Of a stretch of DNA of 36,413 nucleotides, positions 24,362 through 34,486 are shown one piece after another. Below the pieces are notes generated by a model. It was given only the letters and a program-made list of their open reading frames with translations. It made no database searches and was not told the origin of the DNA. Every line of letters starts with the position of its first letter. Position 1 is the stretch's first letter. The position numbers and the translations under genes were made by a program. Source of the stretch: Pseudomonadota bacterium (GTDB taxonomy: Bacteria > Pseudomonadota > Alphaproteobacteria > Acetobacterales > Acetobacteraceae); contig JAFEFJ010000008.1 of assembly GCA_018240635.1 (NCBI GenBank), positions 1 to 36,413 on the forward strand, written 5' to 3'.

Positions 24362-24622
24362 CTATTGGTCAGGCATCGCCCAATAGCCGTGGCGGAAGCT
24401 GATCCAGTCGCTCGTGATCAGCAGGTAGGCGCCTCCCCAGACCACTGCGGCAACCAGAGTCGTCGCGATCACTTTGCGGAGCAGAAGCGGACGCTGCGGC
24501 GCGCCGCGCCAGCCGGTCTGCGAGTCCGCTTCCGACACGGGGCGCGTGCCGAAGGGCAGCACCGCGAACAGCACCGTCCACCAGATGAGGATGTAGAGGA
24601 CGACGCCGGTGAACCAGTTCAT
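24362..24622 (-). CDS. DUF1467 family small membrane protein
   Basis: Small integral membrane protein of unknown function, 86 aa, typical for DUF1467. There are two membrane segments, about residues 6-24 (GVVLYILIWWTVLFAVLPF) and 50-70 (KVIATTLVAAVVWGGAYLLIT). Between them is the family stretch PFGTRPVSEADSQTGWRGAP (positions 23-42), rich in polar residues. The ATG at 24622 lacks a clear ribosome site, and a REP-like palindrome begins 7 bases upstream. It follows RNase J on the same strand by 107 bp. In alphaproteobacteria this family is often found between RNase J and proS, as here; the reason is not known to me. Confidence 0.88.
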   Translation of the reverse strand: MNWFTGVVLYILIWWTVLFAVLPFGTRPVSEADSQTGWRGAPQRPLLLRKVIATTLVAAVVWGGAYLLITSDWISFRHGYWAMPDQ

Positions 24623-24628
24623 GGGCGG

Positions 24629-24689
24629 CCATCCACGGCTTCGGCGCGGGTTGGAAGGAAGTCGTGGATGGTCGCCCTTCGGCGACCAT
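24629..24689. repeat. REP-like double palindrome between RNase J and DUF1467
   Basis: Two linked inverted repeats. CCATCCACGGCTTC (24629-24642) pairs with GAAGTCGTGGATGG (24658-24671) at 13 of 14 positions. ATGGTCGCC-CTTC-GGCGACCAT (24668-24689) is a perfect 9-bp stem. On the minus strand the flanks read CGTCAT, stem, then ATCCACG, the frame of dispersed REP elements in many alphaproteobacterial genomes. Two inverted ATCCACG ends suggest a REP pair (REPIN-like). No other copy is evident in this window. Confidence 0.5.
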
Positions 24690-24729
24690 GACGAAGTGAG
24701 AGGATCGGGGTGAACAAGAGGCTGCCGCG

Positions 24730-26376
24730 TCAGACCCGCAGCAGGTGAACGTCCACGAGGGGGCGTTTCTGCAGGCGCTTGCCGATGGCGCGGCGGAGCG
24801 CGGCGCGGGCGGCATCTGGGAGTGCCGCGTCGTCCCGGCGGAGCGCGACGGGCAGGTCGGCGACGGCGGCGGTGAAGTCGGCGGCGACGCGGTCCGATTC
24901 GGGATCGTCGGGCGCGAACAGGCCGGGCGCGCTGACGCGGGCGGTGCCCTGCACCCTGCCGGCCTCGTCCACCGCGAGGCTCGCCAGCACCAAGCCGTTG
25001 TGCAGCATCCGCTTGCGCGCGGCGAACACCTCGCCGTCGAGCGGCACGAGGCGGCTGCCGTCCACCGCGAGGCGTCCGACGGGCGCGCTGTCCACCACCT
25101 CGGCGCTGCCGGGGGCGAGGCTCAGCATGTCGCCGTCCTCCAGCAGGATCGGCTGCGCGCCGGCTTCGCTCGCGAGTGCCGCGTGGGCCGACAGATGGCG
25201 CCATTCGCCGTGCACCGGGACCGAGTAGCGGGGCCGGACGAGACGGTAGAGCCTGCGCAACTCGTCCCGCGCCGGATGGCCGGAGACGTGAACGAAATGG
25301 TCCTCGTCGGTCATCACGCGGACGCCGCGGCGGACGAGGTTGTCCTGCATCGCGTGGATCGCCCGCTCGTTGCCGGGGATGACACGGCTGCTGAACACCA
25401 CCGTATCGCCCTCCCCCAGCACGATGTTCGGATGCGTGTCCATCGCGACGCGGGCGAGCGCCGAGCGCGGCTCGCCCTGGCTGCCGGTGATGAGGATGAG
25501 GAGGTTGTCGTCGGGGATCGAGCCGGCCTCGTCCTCCGGCACGAACTCCGGTACCTGCTTGAGGTAGCCGCATTCGCGCGCGGCGGCTTCTAGGTTGCGC
25601 AGGCTGCGGCCGACCAACGCGACACTGCGGCCGACTTGCTGGGCGGCGAGCGCGATGGTCTCAACACGGGCGACGTTGCTCGCGAAGCAGGTCATGGCCA
25701 CGCGGCCGGTCAGGCCGCGCAGCAGCGCCGGCAGGCTGCGCCGCACCTCGGCCTCGGAGCCGGAATGGCCTTCGACCATCGCGTTGGTGGAATCGCAGAC
25801 CAGCGCCAGCACGCCGGCGTCGCCCAGCGCCTTGAGCGCCGCCTCGTCCGTCACCGGGCCGACCAGGGGCTCGGGATCGAGCTTCCAATCGCCGGTATGG
25901 ACCACGACGCCGTGGGGCGTGGCGATGACCAGCGCCTGCGCCTCGGGGATGGAGTGGGCGACAGGGATGAAGCGCAGCGCGAAGGGCGCGAGATCGATCG
26001 TGCCGCCGGGGCGGACGACGGTGATCTTGACCTGGCCGAGCAGCCCCGCCTCGTTCAGCTTGCGGCGCAGGACGGTGGCGGCGAAGGGCGTGGCGTAGAC
26101 CGGGCAGCGCAGGCGCGGCCACAGCCAGGCGACGGCGCCGATATGGTCCTCGTGCGCGTGGGTAATCACCAGGCCCACCAGCCGGTCCCGCCGGTCGGCG
26201 ATGAAGCCGGGGTCCGGGACCATCACATCGACCTCGGGGTGCGCGGCGCCGCCGAAGCCGATGCCGCAATCCACCGCCAGCCACTTACCGTCGCAACGGT
26301 AGAGGTTGAGGTTCATGCCGATTTCGCCCGTCCCGCCCAGCGGCAGGAAGGTCAGCTCGCCGATTTCCGCGTCCAT
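24730..26376 (-). CDS. rnj: Ribonuclease J (metallo-beta-lactamase/beta-CASP nuclease)
   Basis: Zinc-dependent 5'-to-3' exoribonuclease and endonuclease for RNA turnover and rRNA maturation in the cytoplasm, 548 aa. The N-terminus ELTFLPLGGTGEIGMNLNLY is diagnostic (landmark GGTGEIGMN, 14-22). The zinc motif is HAHEDHIGA with His73, His75, Asp77 and His78. The HTGDWK motif and VSGHPARDEL follow, with VPVHGEWRHLSAHA near residue 390. The C-terminal domain ends at LLRV. It is 31 bp after coaX in the same run; GAGGA lies directly before the ATG at 26376. Alphaproteobacteria carry RNase J as well as RNase E. Confidence 0.96.
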   Translation of the reverse strand: MDAEIGELTFLPLGGTGEIGMNLNLYRCDGKWLAVDCGIGFGGAAHPEVDVMVPDPGFIADRRDRLVGLVITHAHEDHIGAVAWLWPRLRCPVYATPFAATVLRRKLNEAGLLGQVKITVVRPGGTIDLAPFALRFIPVAHSIPEAQALVIATPHGVVVHTGDWKLDPEPLVGPVTDEAALKALGDAGVLALVCDSTNAMVEGHSGSEAEVRRSLPALLRGLTGRVAMTCFASNVARVETIALAAQQVGRSVALVGRSLRNLEAAARECGYLKQVPEFVPEDEAGSIPDDNLLILITGSQGEPRSALARVAMDTHPNIVLGEGDTVVFSSRVIPGNERAIHAMQDNLVRRGVRVMTDEDHFVHVSGHPARDELRRLYRLVRPRYSVPVHGEWRHLSAHAALASEAGAQPILLEDGDMLSLAPGSAEVVDSAPVGRLAVDGSRLVPLDGEVFAARKRMLHNGLVLASLAVDEAGRVQGTARVSAPGLFAPDDPESDRVAADFTAAVADLPVALRRDDAALPDAARAALRRAIGKRLQKRPLVDVHLLRV

Positions 26377-26407
26377 TCCTCGGCTTTCGTCGTCCTGATG
26401 CTTCGTC

Positions 26408-27217
26408 TCAGTCGTTTTCGATAAGGCGCGTGCGGTCGCGCGGCAGGACCGGCGCCGGATTGCGTTCGGCGAGCAGGCGGAGCCCGTCGAGCGTGAGATC
26501 GGGGTCGATCTGCTCGATCATGGTGGTGCCTTCGGCGAAGAGCGGCGCGAGGCCGCCGGTGGCGACCACCTTGAGCGGCTTGCCGTGCTCGGCGCGGATG
26601 CGGGTGATGAGCCCTTCGACGAGACCGACATAGCCCCAGTACACGCCCGATTGCATGGCGGGCACGGTAGAGCGACCGATCACCGCCTGCGGCCGGCCGA
26701 TGCCGATGCGCGGCAGGCGGGCCGCGGCCTTGTGCAGCGCCTCGATCGAAAGATTGATGCCGGGCGCGATCACGCCGCCGACGTAGCCGCCATCGTCGTC
26801 CACGACATCGAATGTGGTGGCGGTGCCGAAATCCACCACCACGAGCGGACCGCCGAAGCGGCGATGCGCGGCGAGCGCGTTGAGCAGGCGGTCGGCGCCG
26901 ACCTCGTCCGGCCTGTCGACGCGGATCGGGAAGCCCCAGTCGAGCGTGGCGCGCGCGACCAGTGGCTCGGAGGCGAACCAGTCGCGGCAGAGGCGGCGCA
27001 GGTGATACAGCGCGGCGGGCACCACGGTGCCGATGACGCTGCGCGTGATGTCCGTCGGTTTCAGGCGGGAATGCTGCAGCAGCGTGAGCAGCCAGACGGC
27101 GTACTCGTCGGACGTGCGCTGATCGTCGGTGGCGATGCGCCAGATGCCGCGCCAGCCTTTCCCGTCATGCACCGCGCACACCACGTTGGTGTTGCCGGCA
27201 TCGATCACCAGGAGCAT
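26408..27217 (-). CDS. coaX: Type III pantothenate kinase
   Basis: Phosphorylates pantothenate, the first step of coenzyme A synthesis, in the cytoplasm. It is 269 aa. The ASKHA-fold phosphate loop is LVIDAGNTN (3-11). The substrate motif [11 protein letters not shown] (about 107-117) and the second phosphate loop [13 protein letters not shown] are present, as are the conserved Asp residues and the C-terminal ATGGLAPLF. CoaX enzymes need a monovalent cation and are not inhibited by CoA. The ATG at 27217 follows birA by 20 bp. The birA-coaX pair is known from many genomes, and both serve acyl/carboxyl cofactor metabolism. Confidence 0.96.
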   Translation of the reverse strand: MLLVIDAGNTNVVCAVHDGKGWRGIWRIATDDQRTSDEYAVWLLTLLQHSRLKPTDITRSVIGTVVPAALYHLRRLCRDWFASEPLVARATLDWGFPIRVDRPDEVGADRLLNALAAHRRFGGPLVVVDFGTATTFDVVDDDGGYVGGVIAPGINLSIEALHKAAARLPRIGIGRPQAVIGRSTVPAMQSGVYWGYVGLVEGLITRIRAEHGKPLKVVATGGLAPLFAEGTTMIEQIDPDLTLDGLRLLAERNPAPVLPRDRTRLIEND

Positions 27218-27237
27218 CGGACGACACCCCGCATCGC

Positions 27238-27993
27238 TTATCCTTCGGGCCTGTTCCCGGATGACAGCAGCACTTCCCCGGTCGAGAATGCTTCGACGCG
27301 CCCGCCGGTGGCGAGCAGCAGCGCGCCATCCTCGGCAAGGCCCGCGAAGCTGCCGCCGATAACCCGTCCATTATAGGAAAGTCGCAGCGCCGTGCCCACG
27401 GTCTGGGCGCGGGCGAGCCACGCGGCGCGCACGGGGCCGAGCCCTTCGGCCATGCGCACCGACCGCCAATTCGCGAGGCGGTCGAGCAGCGCCTCCGCCA
27501 CGTCCCGGGGTGCGGGCGGCGGTGCGGCTTCCGCGAGGCAGGCCGCCTGCCGGTCCGGCAGGTCCGGCGCGTGCGCGAGGTTGATGCCGCAGCCCATCAC
27601 GAGCCAGTCGAACGTGCCATCCGGCTTCGCCTGCGCATCGAGCCGCACGCCCGCGAGCTTGCGTCCGTCCAGCAGCACGTCGTTCGGCCATTTCAGGACG
27701 AGCCGCGCGGGATCGGGAACGAAGCCCGACACCGCCTCGATCATTCCGAGCGCCGCGATCAGCGCCCAGCCGCCGCCATCGGCGAGCGTGCCCGCGGGGC
27801 GCAGGAGGACCGAGAGGTAGAGATTGCCCTCGGGCGACTCCCAGCCGCGCCCGCGGCTGCCGCGGCCCGCGGTCTGGCGAAGCGCCATGACGGCGAGCCC
27901 CTCGGGCTCGCCTTCCGCGGCGAGGCGCGTGCAGAGCTCGGAGGTGGAGGGAAGGCTCGGGTGGACGGCAAGGCGCCAGAAGCCTGGCGTCAC
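27238..27993 (-). CDS. birA: Biotin--[acetyl-CoA-carboxylase] ligase, short form without DNA-binding domain
   Basis: Attaches biotin through biotinyl-AMP to the carrier protein of acetyl-CoA carboxylase, cytoplasmic. It is 251 aa from a GTG at 27993 that overlaps the nuoN stop by 4 bases (GTGA) and follows a GAGGG. Visible are the adenylate loop GRGSRGRGW (43-51), the catalytic KWPNDVLL (101-108) with GRKLAGV, and MGCGINLAH. The C-terminal SH3-like domain is about 205-251 ([18 protein letters not shown]). There is no N-terminal helix-turn-helix, so this is a class I ligase that should not act as a repressor of biotin genes. Confidence 0.94.
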   Translation of the reverse strand: MTPGFWRLAVHPSLPSTSELCTRLAAEGEPEGLAVMALRQTAGRGSRGRGWESPEGNLYLSVLLRPAGTLADGGGWALIAALGMIEAVSGFVPDPARLVLKWPNDVLLDGRKLAGVRLDAQAKPDGTFDWLVMGCGINLAHAPDLPDRQAACLAEAAPPPAPRDVAEALLDRLANWRSVRMAEGLGPVRAAWLARAQTVGTALRLSYNGRVIGGSFAGLAEDGALLLATGGRVEAFSTGEVLLSSGNRPEG

Positions 27994-29426
27994 CCGAACA
28001 GGACCCTCGCCGCCGCCTCGGCCGCGCCGACGAAGGGCGCGGGGAAGATGAAGAACAGCAGGGTGAATAGGCCGGTCGATGCCGCGACGAAGGAGAGCGA
28101 GGCGCCGCGCTTGTCGAAGGCGGGCTGCGCCTCGTCGAAATACATGATCTTCACGACGCGCAGGTAGTAGTAGGCGCCCACCACGCTGGTCAGCACGCCG
28201 ATGACGGCGAGCGTCCAGAGGCCGGCCTGCACGGCGGCAAGGAAGACGTACAGCTTGCCGAAGAAGCCCGAGAGCGGCGGGATGCCGGCCATGCTGAACA
28301 TGAAGGCGGCCATCGCCAGCGCGAGCCCGGGATCGGTGCGCGCGAGGCCGGCGAGATCGGAGATGTTCTCCACCTGACGCCCCTGCCGCCGCATCGCGAT
28401 GATGCAGGCGAAGGTGCCGAGATTCATGAACACGTAGACGACCAGATAGACCAGCACGCCGCGCACGCCGGCATGGGTGCCGGCGGCGAGCCCGATCAGC
28501 GCGTAGCCCATGTGGCCGATCGAGGAATAGGCCATCAGTCGTTTGATGTTGTTCTGCCCGATCGCGGCGAGCGAGCCGAGCAGCATCGAGGCGATGGACA
28601 CGAGCACGATCAGCAACTGCCAGTGCGGCAGCAGGTGGCCGAACGGTCCGATCATCACGCGCAGGATCAGCGCCATCGCCGCGACCTTGGGCGCGGTGCC
28701 GAACAGCGCCGTGACCGGCGTGGGCGCGCCTTCGTAGACGTCTGGCGTCCACATGTGGAAGGGCACGGCGGACACCTTGAAAGCGAGGCCCGCGAGGATG
28801 AACACGAGGCCCACGACGAGCCCGGCCGAGGCGTGCGCCGGGCTGGCGAGGATGCGCGCGATCTGCGCGAAATCCATCGTGCCGGAGAAGCCGTAGGCGA
28901 GCGAGATGCCGTAGAGCAGCAGGCCGGAGGCCAGCGCGCCGAGGACGAAGTATTTCAGCCCGGCTTCCGAGGAACGCAGCGTGTCGCGCGCGAAGGCGGC
29001 GAGCACGTAGAGCGCGAGCGATTGCAGCTCCAACCCCAGATAGAGCGTCATGAGGTTGGTGGCCGAGGCCATCACCATCATGCCGGTGGTGGCGAGCAGC
29101 ACCAGGACCGGATACTCGAACCGCGCCAGCCCCTCGCGCTCGTTGTAGTCGAGCGACAATAGCAGCGCGAAGGCCGAGCCCGACAGGATCAGCAGCTTCA
29201 CGAAGGCGCTGAAGGCATCGGCGGTGAACTGGCCGCCGAAGCCCGCGCCGGTCTGCCCGCCGATCACCAGCACGCCGGTCAGCAGCAGCGCGCCGAGCGA
29301 GAGCATGGTGCAGAGGAAGGTGGCGTCCTGCCTGCGCAGCACGCCGAAGATCAGGATCGCCATGGCGCAGAGCGCCAGCGCGATCTCGGGGACGGCAACG
29401 GTCCAGTTCATCGCGGCCGCTTCCAT
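27990..29426 (-). CDS. nuoN: NADH-quinone oxidoreductase subunit N
   Basis: Antiporter-like proton-pumping subunit in the membrane arm of complex I, 478 aa from the ATG at 29426. There are about 14 membrane segments. Family landmarks are LYLGLELQSLALYVLA (functional Glu), LAGLAFKVSAVPFHMWTPDVYEGAPTP (landmark KVSAVPFHMW), IGQNNIKRLMAYSSIGHMGY and AGIPPLSGFFGK. The ATG shares one base with the nuoM stop (TGATG); an ATG five codons later (29411, MNWTV) has a better-placed GGAAG and is a possible true start. It is the last nuo gene, followed by birA with a 4-base overlap. Confidence 0.97.
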   Translation of the reverse strand: MEAAAMNWTVAVPEIALALCAMAILIFGVLRRQDATFLCTMLSLGALLLTGVLVIGGQTGAGFGGQFTADAFSAFVKLLILSGSAFALLLSLDYNEREGLARFEYPVLVLLATTGMMVMASATNLMTLYLGLELQSLALYVLAAFARDTLRSSEAGLKYFVLGALASGLLLYGISLAYGFSGTMDFAQIARILASPAHASAGLVVGLVFILAGLAFKVSAVPFHMWTPDVYEGAPTPVTALFGTAPKVAAMALILRVMIGPFGHLLPHWQLLIVLVSIASMLLGSLAAIGQNNIKRLMAYSSIGHMGYALIGLAAGTHAGVRGVLVYLVVYVFMNLGTFACIIAMRRQGRQVENISDLAGLARTDPGLALAMAAFMFSMAGIPPLSGFFGKLYVFLAAVQAGLWTLAVIGVLTSVVGAYYYLRVVKIMYFDEAQPAFDKRGASLSFVAASTGLFTLLFFIFPAPFVGAAEAAARVLFG

Positions 29427-30946
29427 CAGTGCACCGCCTGCGCGAACTTCACGGCGCTGGTGAGCGCCGCGGTGTGGTGCTGGACCATTGCGGCGACGGA
29501 GGCGTCGAAGAACCCGGTGAAGCTCGATGGGTAGATGCCCATCCAGAGCGTGAGCAGGATCAGCGGCGCGAAGACCGCCCATTCCCGCGGCGACATGTCG
29601 AGGATCGATTTCAGGTCGTCGCGCGTGATGCTGCCGAAGACCACCCGGCGGTAGAGCCACAGCATGTAGGCGGCGCCCAGGATCATGCCCATGCCGCCGA
29701 GCAGCGCGAGCCAGAAGCTGACCTGGAGCGAGCCGACGATCACCAGGAACTCGCCGACGAAGCCGGAGGTACCGGGCAGCCCGATCGAGGCCATGGTGAA
29801 GACCATGAACGTCAGCGCGTAGCGCGGCATCCGGTCGGCGAGGCCGCCGTAGCGCGCGATCTCGCGCGTGTGCATCCGGTCGTAGATGACACCAACGCAG
29901 AGGAACAACGCGCCCGAGACGACGCCGTGCGAGAGCATCTGGAACATCGCGCCCTGGATGCCCTGCACGTTGAAGGTGAAGATGCCGATGGTGACGACGC
30001 CCATATGGGCGACCGAGGAATAGGCGATCAGCTTCTTCATGTCCTCCTGCGCGAGCGCGACGAGGGAGGTGTAGATCACCGCGATCACCGACAGGCCGAA
30101 GATGATCGGCGCGAAGCTCTGCGAGGCGATGGGCAGCATCGGCACGGAGAAGCGCAGGAACCCGTAGGCGCCCATCTTCAGCAGCACGCCCGCCAGGATG
30201 ACCGAGCCCGCGGTCGGCGCCTCCACATGCGCGTCGGGCAGCCAGGTGTGGACCGGCCACATCGGCACCTTGACCGCGAAGGATGCGAGGAAGGCGAGGA
30301 ACAGCCAGGTCTGCATCGAGGCCGGGAAGGCGGTGCGCAGCAGCGTCGGGATGTCGGTGGTGCCGGCGACGAACCACATCGTCAGCAGCGCCAGCAGCAT
30401 CAGCACCGAGCCGGTCAGCGTGTAGAGGAAGAACTTGAACGACGCATAGACGCGCCGCGGGCCGCCCCAGACGCCGATGATGAGGAACATCGGGATCAGC
30501 ACGCCCTCGAAGAACACGTAGAAGACGACGAAATCGAGGGCGCAGAACATGCCCACCATCATCGTCTCGAGGATGAGGAAGGCGAGCATGAACTCCCGCA
30601 CGCGCGTGTGGATCGCCTCCCACGCCGAGAGGATGCAGATCGGCGTCAGCAGCGTGGAGAGCAGCACGAACAGCACCGAGATGCCGTCCACGCCCATGCG
30701 GTAGCCGACGCCGAATTCCGGCAGCCAGGCGACGCTTTCGTTGAACTGGAAACCGGCCTCGCCGGGGTCGAACCTGAACCACAGGATCAGCGACAGCACG
30801 AATACGATCAGGCTGGTCCAGAGCGCGGTCCAGCGCGCGTTGGAGGCGACGGTCTCCTCGTCGCCGCGCACCGACATGATGACGATGCAGCCGACCATCG
30901 GCAGCCAGGTGATAAGCGACAGGATGGGGAAGCCGGCGGCGTTCAT
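29426..30946 (-). CDS. nuoM: NADH-quinone oxidoreductase subunit M
   Basis: Antiporter-like subunit of the complex I membrane arm, 506 aa, about 14 membrane segments. Landmarks are [21 protein letters not shown] (Glu in helix 5), [26 protein letters not shown] (landmark [16 protein letters not shown], Lys in helix 7), [16 protein letters not shown] and [13 protein letters not shown]. The His-rich half-channel motif VHTWLPDAH is conserved in NuoM. The ATG at 30946 comes 4 bases after the nuoL stop, and the stop overlaps nuoN. No anomaly. Confidence 0.97.
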   Translation of the reverse strand: MNAAGFPILSLITWLPMVGCIVIMSVRGDEETVASNARWTALWTSLIVFVLSLILWFRFDPGEAGFQFNESVAWLPEFGVGYRMGVDGISVLFVLLSTLLTPICILSAWEAIHTRVREFMLAFLILETMMVGMFCALDFVVFYVFFEGVLIPMFLIIGVWGGPRRVYASFKFFLYTLTGSVLMLLALLTMWFVAGTTDIPTLLRTAFPASMQTWLFLAFLASFAVKVPMWPVHTWLPDAHVEAPTAGSVILAGVLLKMGAYGFLRFSVPMLPIASQSFAPIIFGLSVIAVIYTSLVALAQEDMKKLIAYSSVAHMGVVTIGIFTFNVQGIQGAMFQMLSHGVVSGALFLCVGVIYDRMHTREIARYGGLADRMPRYALTFMVFTMASIGLPGTSGFVGEFLVIVGSLQVSFWLALLGGMGMILGAAYMLWLYRRVVFGSITRDDLKSILDMSPREWAVFAPLILLTLWMGIYPSSFTGFFDASVAAMVQHHTAALTSAVKFAQAVH

Positions 30947-30950
30947 CGCG

Positions 30951-32882
30951 TCACCCGAACATCAGGAAGATGGTGAGCAGCGCCACGACGCCGATCAGCA
31001 TGACGAAGGCATAGAGCGCGAGCGAGCCGGTCTGCAGCTTCACCGCCTGGCGCGAGCCGTCGGCGGCGAGCGAGGCGACGCCGTTGGGCATCCCGTCGAT
31101 GATGCCGGCATCGCCCACCTGCCACAGCCCGCGCGCAAGCTTGATGGCGGGCTGCACGAACAGCCAGTTGTACAGCTCGTCGAAATACCACTTGTTCAGC
31201 AGGAAGCGGTACACGGCGGGGAAGCGCGCCGCCATCGCCGCCGGGATGCCCGGCTGGAACATGTACCACCAATAGGCCATCGCGATGCCCGCGAGGCCGA
31301 CCAGCAGGGGCAGCAGCCCCACCCAGCCGGGCAGTTCCTCCATCGCGTGCAGCACGTGGTTGTCCGGCCCGTTGAAGATGCTGAGGCCCCAGTATTCCGG
31401 CCAGTATTCGCCGATGAAGTCGGGCTTCAGCAGGAAGCCCGCGACCAGCGCGCCGACGGCCAGCACCATCAGCGGGCCGGTCATCACCAGCGGGCTTTCG
31501 TGGACATGCGCCATGACGTGCTTGTCGGCGCGCGGCGCGCCGTGGAACGTCATGATCAGCAGGCGCCAGGAATAGAAGGCGGTCAGGAAGGCGGCGAGGA
31601 CGCCGCAGATCCAGCCGTAGTAGCCGACGCCGCCGGCGGCGTAGGCGGCTTCCAGGATCGCGTCCTTCGAGTAGTAGCCGGCGAAGGGGAAGATGCCCGC
31701 AAGCGCCAGGCTGCCCGCCCACATCACGGTGTAGGTGATCGGGATCTTCCTCCAGATCCCGCCCATCCGGCGCATGTCCTGCTCGTCGGACATCGCGTGG
31801 ATGACGGAGCCGGCCGAGAGGAACAGCAGCGCCTTGAAGAAGGCGTGCGTGATGAGGTGGAAGATCGACACCTGGTACGCGCCGACGCCGGCGGCGACGA
31901 ACATGTAGCCGAGCTGCGAACAGGTGGAGTAGGCGATCACCCGCTTGATGTCGGTCTGGGTGCAGCCGATCGTCGCCGCGAACAGCGCCGTGGTGCCGCC
32001 GATGATGGTGACGAAGGCGAGCGCGGTCGGCGCGAATTCCATCAGCGGCGACATGCGCGCCATCAGGAACACGCCCGCCGTGACCATCGTGGCGGCATGG
32101 ATCAGCGCCGAGACGGGCGTGGGGCCTTCCATCGCGTCCGGCAGCCAGACATGCAGCCCGATCTGCGCCGACTTGCCCATCGCGCCGATGAACAGCAGGA
32201 AGCCGATCACCTCGAAGGCCGGGAAGGACGTGCCGAACAGGTCGTAGGTGTCGGCCTGATGCAGGCCGATGCTGGCGAAGATCGAGGGGAACTCGATCGA
32301 GTTGAACTTGAAGAACACCAGCGCGATGCCGACCGCGAACGCGAGGTCGCCGATGCGGTTGACGATCATCGCCTTGATGGCGGCGGCGCAGGCGCTGGGG
32401 CGGTCGTACCAGTAGCCGATCAGCAGGTAGGAGCAGAGGCCCACGCCTTCCCAGCCGAAGAAGAGCTGCAGCAGGTTGTCCGCCGTCACCAGCATCAGCA
32501 TCGAGAAGGTGAACAGCGAGAGATAGGCGAAGAAGCGGTATTTCGGCCGGTGCTCGTGGCCCATGTAGCCCACGGAATAGACGTGGATCAGCATGGCGAC
32601 GAAGCTGACCATGCCGACCATCGTGGCCGAGAGCGCGTCGTAGCGCAGCGCCCAATCCACGTGGAAGCGGCCGACATCGATCCAGGTGCCGAGCGAGACC
32701 ACGCCCGACGGCGCGGTGTCGAAGGCGACCAGCATGAACAGCGCGAGCGGGCCGCAGATGGCGGCGATCACCATGCCGATGATGGCGGCGGCCTGCGCGG
32801 CGCGGTCGCCGATGAACGGGCCGAGCAGGCCCGCGATCAGGCTGCCGAACAACGGCGCGAAGACGGCGATGGCGTAGATCAT
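30951..32882 (-). CDS. nuoL: NADH-quinone oxidoreductase subunit L
   Basis: Largest, distal antiporter-like subunit of complex I, 643 aa, about 16 membrane segments with the long amphipathic lateral helix near the C-terminus. Landmarks are [19 protein letters not shown] (functional Glu), [21 protein letters not shown] (Lys in GKSAQ), [19 protein letters not shown] and [19 protein letters not shown]. The sequence is full length. The ATG at 32882 follows nuoK by 34 bp, and nuoM starts 4 bases after the stop. Confidence 0.98.
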   Translation of the reverse strand: MIYAIAVFAPLFGSLIAGLLGPFIGDRAAQAAAIIGMVIAAICGPLALFMLVAFDTAPSGVVSLGTWIDVGRFHVDWALRYDALSATMVGMVSFVAMLIHVYSVGYMGHEHRPKYRFFAYLSLFTFSMLMLVTADNLLQLFFGWEGVGLCSYLLIGYWYDRPSACAAAIKAMIVNRIGDLAFAVGIALVFFKFNSIEFPSIFASIGLHQADTYDLFGTSFPAFEVIGFLLFIGAMGKSAQIGLHVWLPDAMEGPTPVSALIHAATMVTAGVFLMARMSPLMEFAPTALAFVTIIGGTTALFAATIGCTQTDIKRVIAYSTCSQLGYMFVAAGVGAYQVSIFHLITHAFFKALLFLSAGSVIHAMSDEQDMRRMGGIWRKIPITYTVMWAGSLALAGIFPFAGYYSKDAILEAAYAAGGVGYYGWICGVLAAFLTAFYSWRLLIMTFHGAPRADKHVMAHVHESPLVMTGPLMVLAVGALVAGFLLKPDFIGEYWPEYWGLSIFNGPDNHVLHAMEELPGWVGLLPLLVGLAGIAMAYWWYMFQPGIPAAMAARFPAVYRFLLNKWYFDELYNWLFVQPAIKLARGLWQVGDAGIIDGMPNGVASLAADGSRQAVKLQTGSLALYAFVMLIGVVALLTIFLMFG

Positions 32883-32916
32883 GTGCGACGAACCATTCCG
32901 GAGGCCACGGCCTGTC

Positions 32917-33237
32917 TCAGCCCTTCATCAGGTTCACGTCCTCGACCTGGATCGAGCCGCGGTTGCGGAAATAGATCACCACGATGGCCAGCCCGATCGC
33001 CGCCTCGGCGGCGGCGACGGTGAGGACGAACATCGCGAACACCTGCCCCGTGAGGTCGCCGAGCGCGCCCGAGAAGGCGACGAGGTTCAGGTTGACCGCG
33101 AGCAGGATCAGCTCGACCGACATCAGGATGACGATGACGTTCTTGCGGTTGAGGAAGATGCCGAACACGCCGAGCACCAGCAGGATGGCGCTGACGGTGA
33201 GGAAGTGGCCGAGGCCGATCTGCATCGTTCCCCCCAT
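32917..33237 (-). CDS. nuoK: NADH-quinone oxidoreductase subunit K
   Basis: Small three-helix membrane subunit of complex I, 106 aa from the ATG at 33237. Landmarks are [43 protein letters not shown] (conserved Glu of helix 2) and [20 protein letters not shown] (Glu of helix 3), ending VEDVNLMKG. The chosen ATG shares a base with the nuoJ stop (TGATG) and has GGAGG 7 bases upstream. Most homologues begin near IGLGHFL, which would correspond to the ATG at 33225 (102 aa), so the first four residues are in doubt. Confidence 0.95.
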   Translation of the reverse strand: MGGTMQIGLGHFLTVSAILLVLGVFGIFLNRKNVIVILMSVELILLAVNLNLVAFSGALGDLTGQVFAMFVLTVAAAEAAIGLAIVVIYFRNRGSIQVEDVNLMKG

Positions 33238-33998
33238 CACCGCGCCTCCGGCGCATGGTGGCCGCTGCCGCCATGCGCGCCGCCGCCATGCGCGGCATCC
33301 ACGGGATCGGCGTGCGGATCGTCCGCGTGGGGATCGTTGTCCGCCGGCTCCAAGTCCGCCGTCGCCGGTAATGGCCGGTAGATGCCGAGCGTGCCGATGC
33401 CCGCGCCGATCCCGGCCTCGACCATTTCCAGCGTCGCCGCGGCCGAGCGTTCGGTCTGCACGCGGATGACCTGATGGCGCGAGGTCTTGCGGTCGCGCAG
33501 TGTGAGCACGATGGCGCCGATCATCGCGACCAGCAGCACGAGACCGGCCGCCTGGAACAGGAAGACGTATTTCGTATAGATCACCTCGGCCAGCGCCGCG
33601 GTGTTGGTGGCGGCGGCGGGCGCCGCGCCGAGGCTGAGGTGTAGCGCCTCGGGCGCGACCTGCCAGCCGGTGACGACCAGCAGCAGCTCGATCGCGAGCA
33701 CGCCGCCGATGGCCGCGCCGACCGGCATGTAGCGCTGATAGCCGCTGCGCAGCTCGGCGAAGTTCACGTCGAGCATCATCACGACGAACAGGAACAGCAC
33801 GGCGACCGCGCCCACGTAGACGATGACCAGGATCATCGCCAGAAACTCGGCACCCGCGATCAGGAACAGGGCGGCCGCGTTGAAGAACGCGAGGATGAGG
33901 AACAGCACCGAGTGGACCGGGTTGCGCGCCGTGACCACCATGGCCGCCGAGGCCAGCAGGATCAGCGCGAAGGCGTAGAAGGCGATCGCGACGATCAT
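33237..33998 (-). CDS. nuoJ: NADH-quinone oxidoreductase subunit J with a His/Asp-rich C-terminal tail
   Basis: Five-helix membrane subunit of complex I, 253 aa. The conserved core runs from [17 protein letters not shown] through [22 protein letters not shown] and [20 protein letters not shown] to the fifth helix, [23 protein letters not shown] (near residue 165). After the core comes a tail of about 80 residues with [13 protein letters not shown] and then a low-complexity end holding six His and several Asp ([19 protein letters not shown]). The core length fits the family; the tail is longer than I expect and may bind metal or be disordered. ATGA overlaps join it to nuoI upstream. Confidence 0.95.
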   Translation of the reverse strand: MIVAIAFYAFALILLASAAMVVTARNPVHSVLFLILAFFNAAALFLIAGAEFLAMILVIVYVGAVAVLFLFVVMMLDVNFAELRSGYQRYMPVGAAIGGVLAIELLLVVTGWQVAPEALHLSLGAAPAAATNTAALAEVIYTKYVFLFQAAGLVLLVAMIGAIVLTLRDRKTSRHQVIRVQTERSAAATLEMVEAGIGAGIGTLGIYRPLPATADLEPADNDPHADDPHADPVDAAHGGGAHGGSGHHAPEAR

Positions 33999-34483
33999 CG
34001 GTAGGGCGCGTCCATTTCCAGCCGCTTCGCGAGTTCCGGCTCCCAGCGGTCGCCGTTCGCGAGCAGCTTTTCCTTGTTGTACATCAGCTCCTCGCGCGTC
34101 TCGGTGGCGAACTCGAAGTTCGGCCCTTCGACGATGGCATCCACCGGGCAGGCTTCCTCGCACAGGCCGCAGTAGATGCACTTCGTCATGTCGATGTCGT
34201 AGCGCGTGGTGCGGCGCGAGCCGTCGTCGCGCGGCTCGGCCTCGATGGTGATGGCCTGCGCCGGGCAGATCGCCTCGCACAGCTTGCAGGCGATGCAGCG
34301 TTCCTCGCCGTTCGGATAGCGGCGCAGCGCGTGCTCGCCCTTGAAGCGGACGCTGATCGGCCCCTTTTCGTAGGGGTAGTTGATCGTCGCCTTGGGCTTG
34401 AAGAAGTAGCGCAGCGTCAGCGCCATGCCGGAGGCAAGCTCGCCCAGCAGCAGGCTGCGCGCGGTGCGGTCCAGGAATGCCAT
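33995..34483 (-). CDS. nuoI: NADH-quinone oxidoreductase subunit I
   Basis: Peripheral-arm subunit of complex I carrying two [4Fe-4S] clusters (N6a and N6b) that pass electrons toward the quinone. It is 162 aa, normal. The two ferredoxin motifs are [12 protein letters not shown] and [12 protein letters not shown], each followed by the expected partner-cluster Cys-Pro. The N-terminus [19 protein letters not shown] and the C-terminus [17 protein letters not shown] match the family. AAGGAGA lies 8 bases before the ATG at 34483. Its start overlaps nothing, but its stop overlaps nuoJ by 4 bases. The 83-base gap from nuoH is the largest among the nuo genes here. Confidence 0.97.
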   Translation of the reverse strand: MAFLDRTARSLLLGELASGMALTLRYFFKPKATINYPYEKGPISVRFKGEHALRRYPNGEERCIACKLCEAICPAQAITIEAEPRDDGSRRTTRYDIDMTKCIYCGLCEEACPVDAIVEGPNFEFATETREELMYNKEKLLANGDRWEPELAKRLEMDAPYR

Positions 34484-34486
34484 GCG

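Noticed and set aside
24180-24386. A 68-codon plus-strand frame starting near the GGGGAGGAAAC sequence
   Set aside because: The GGGGAGG looks like a ribosome site, but the frame runs across the symmetric terminator and matches no family. The minus-strand small-RNA reading explains the hairpins better.
27238-28752. birA extended upstream as a 504-aa fusion
   Set aside because: The upstream part is nuoN read in a wrong frame. The GTG at 27993 with a GTGA overlap gives a normal short biotin ligase.
30741-33023. A 760-codon plus-strand frame opposite nuoL
   Set aside because: Same cause: mirror of a high-G+C membrane-protein gene, with extreme Asp/Arg/His/Glu/Gln content and no recognisable domain.
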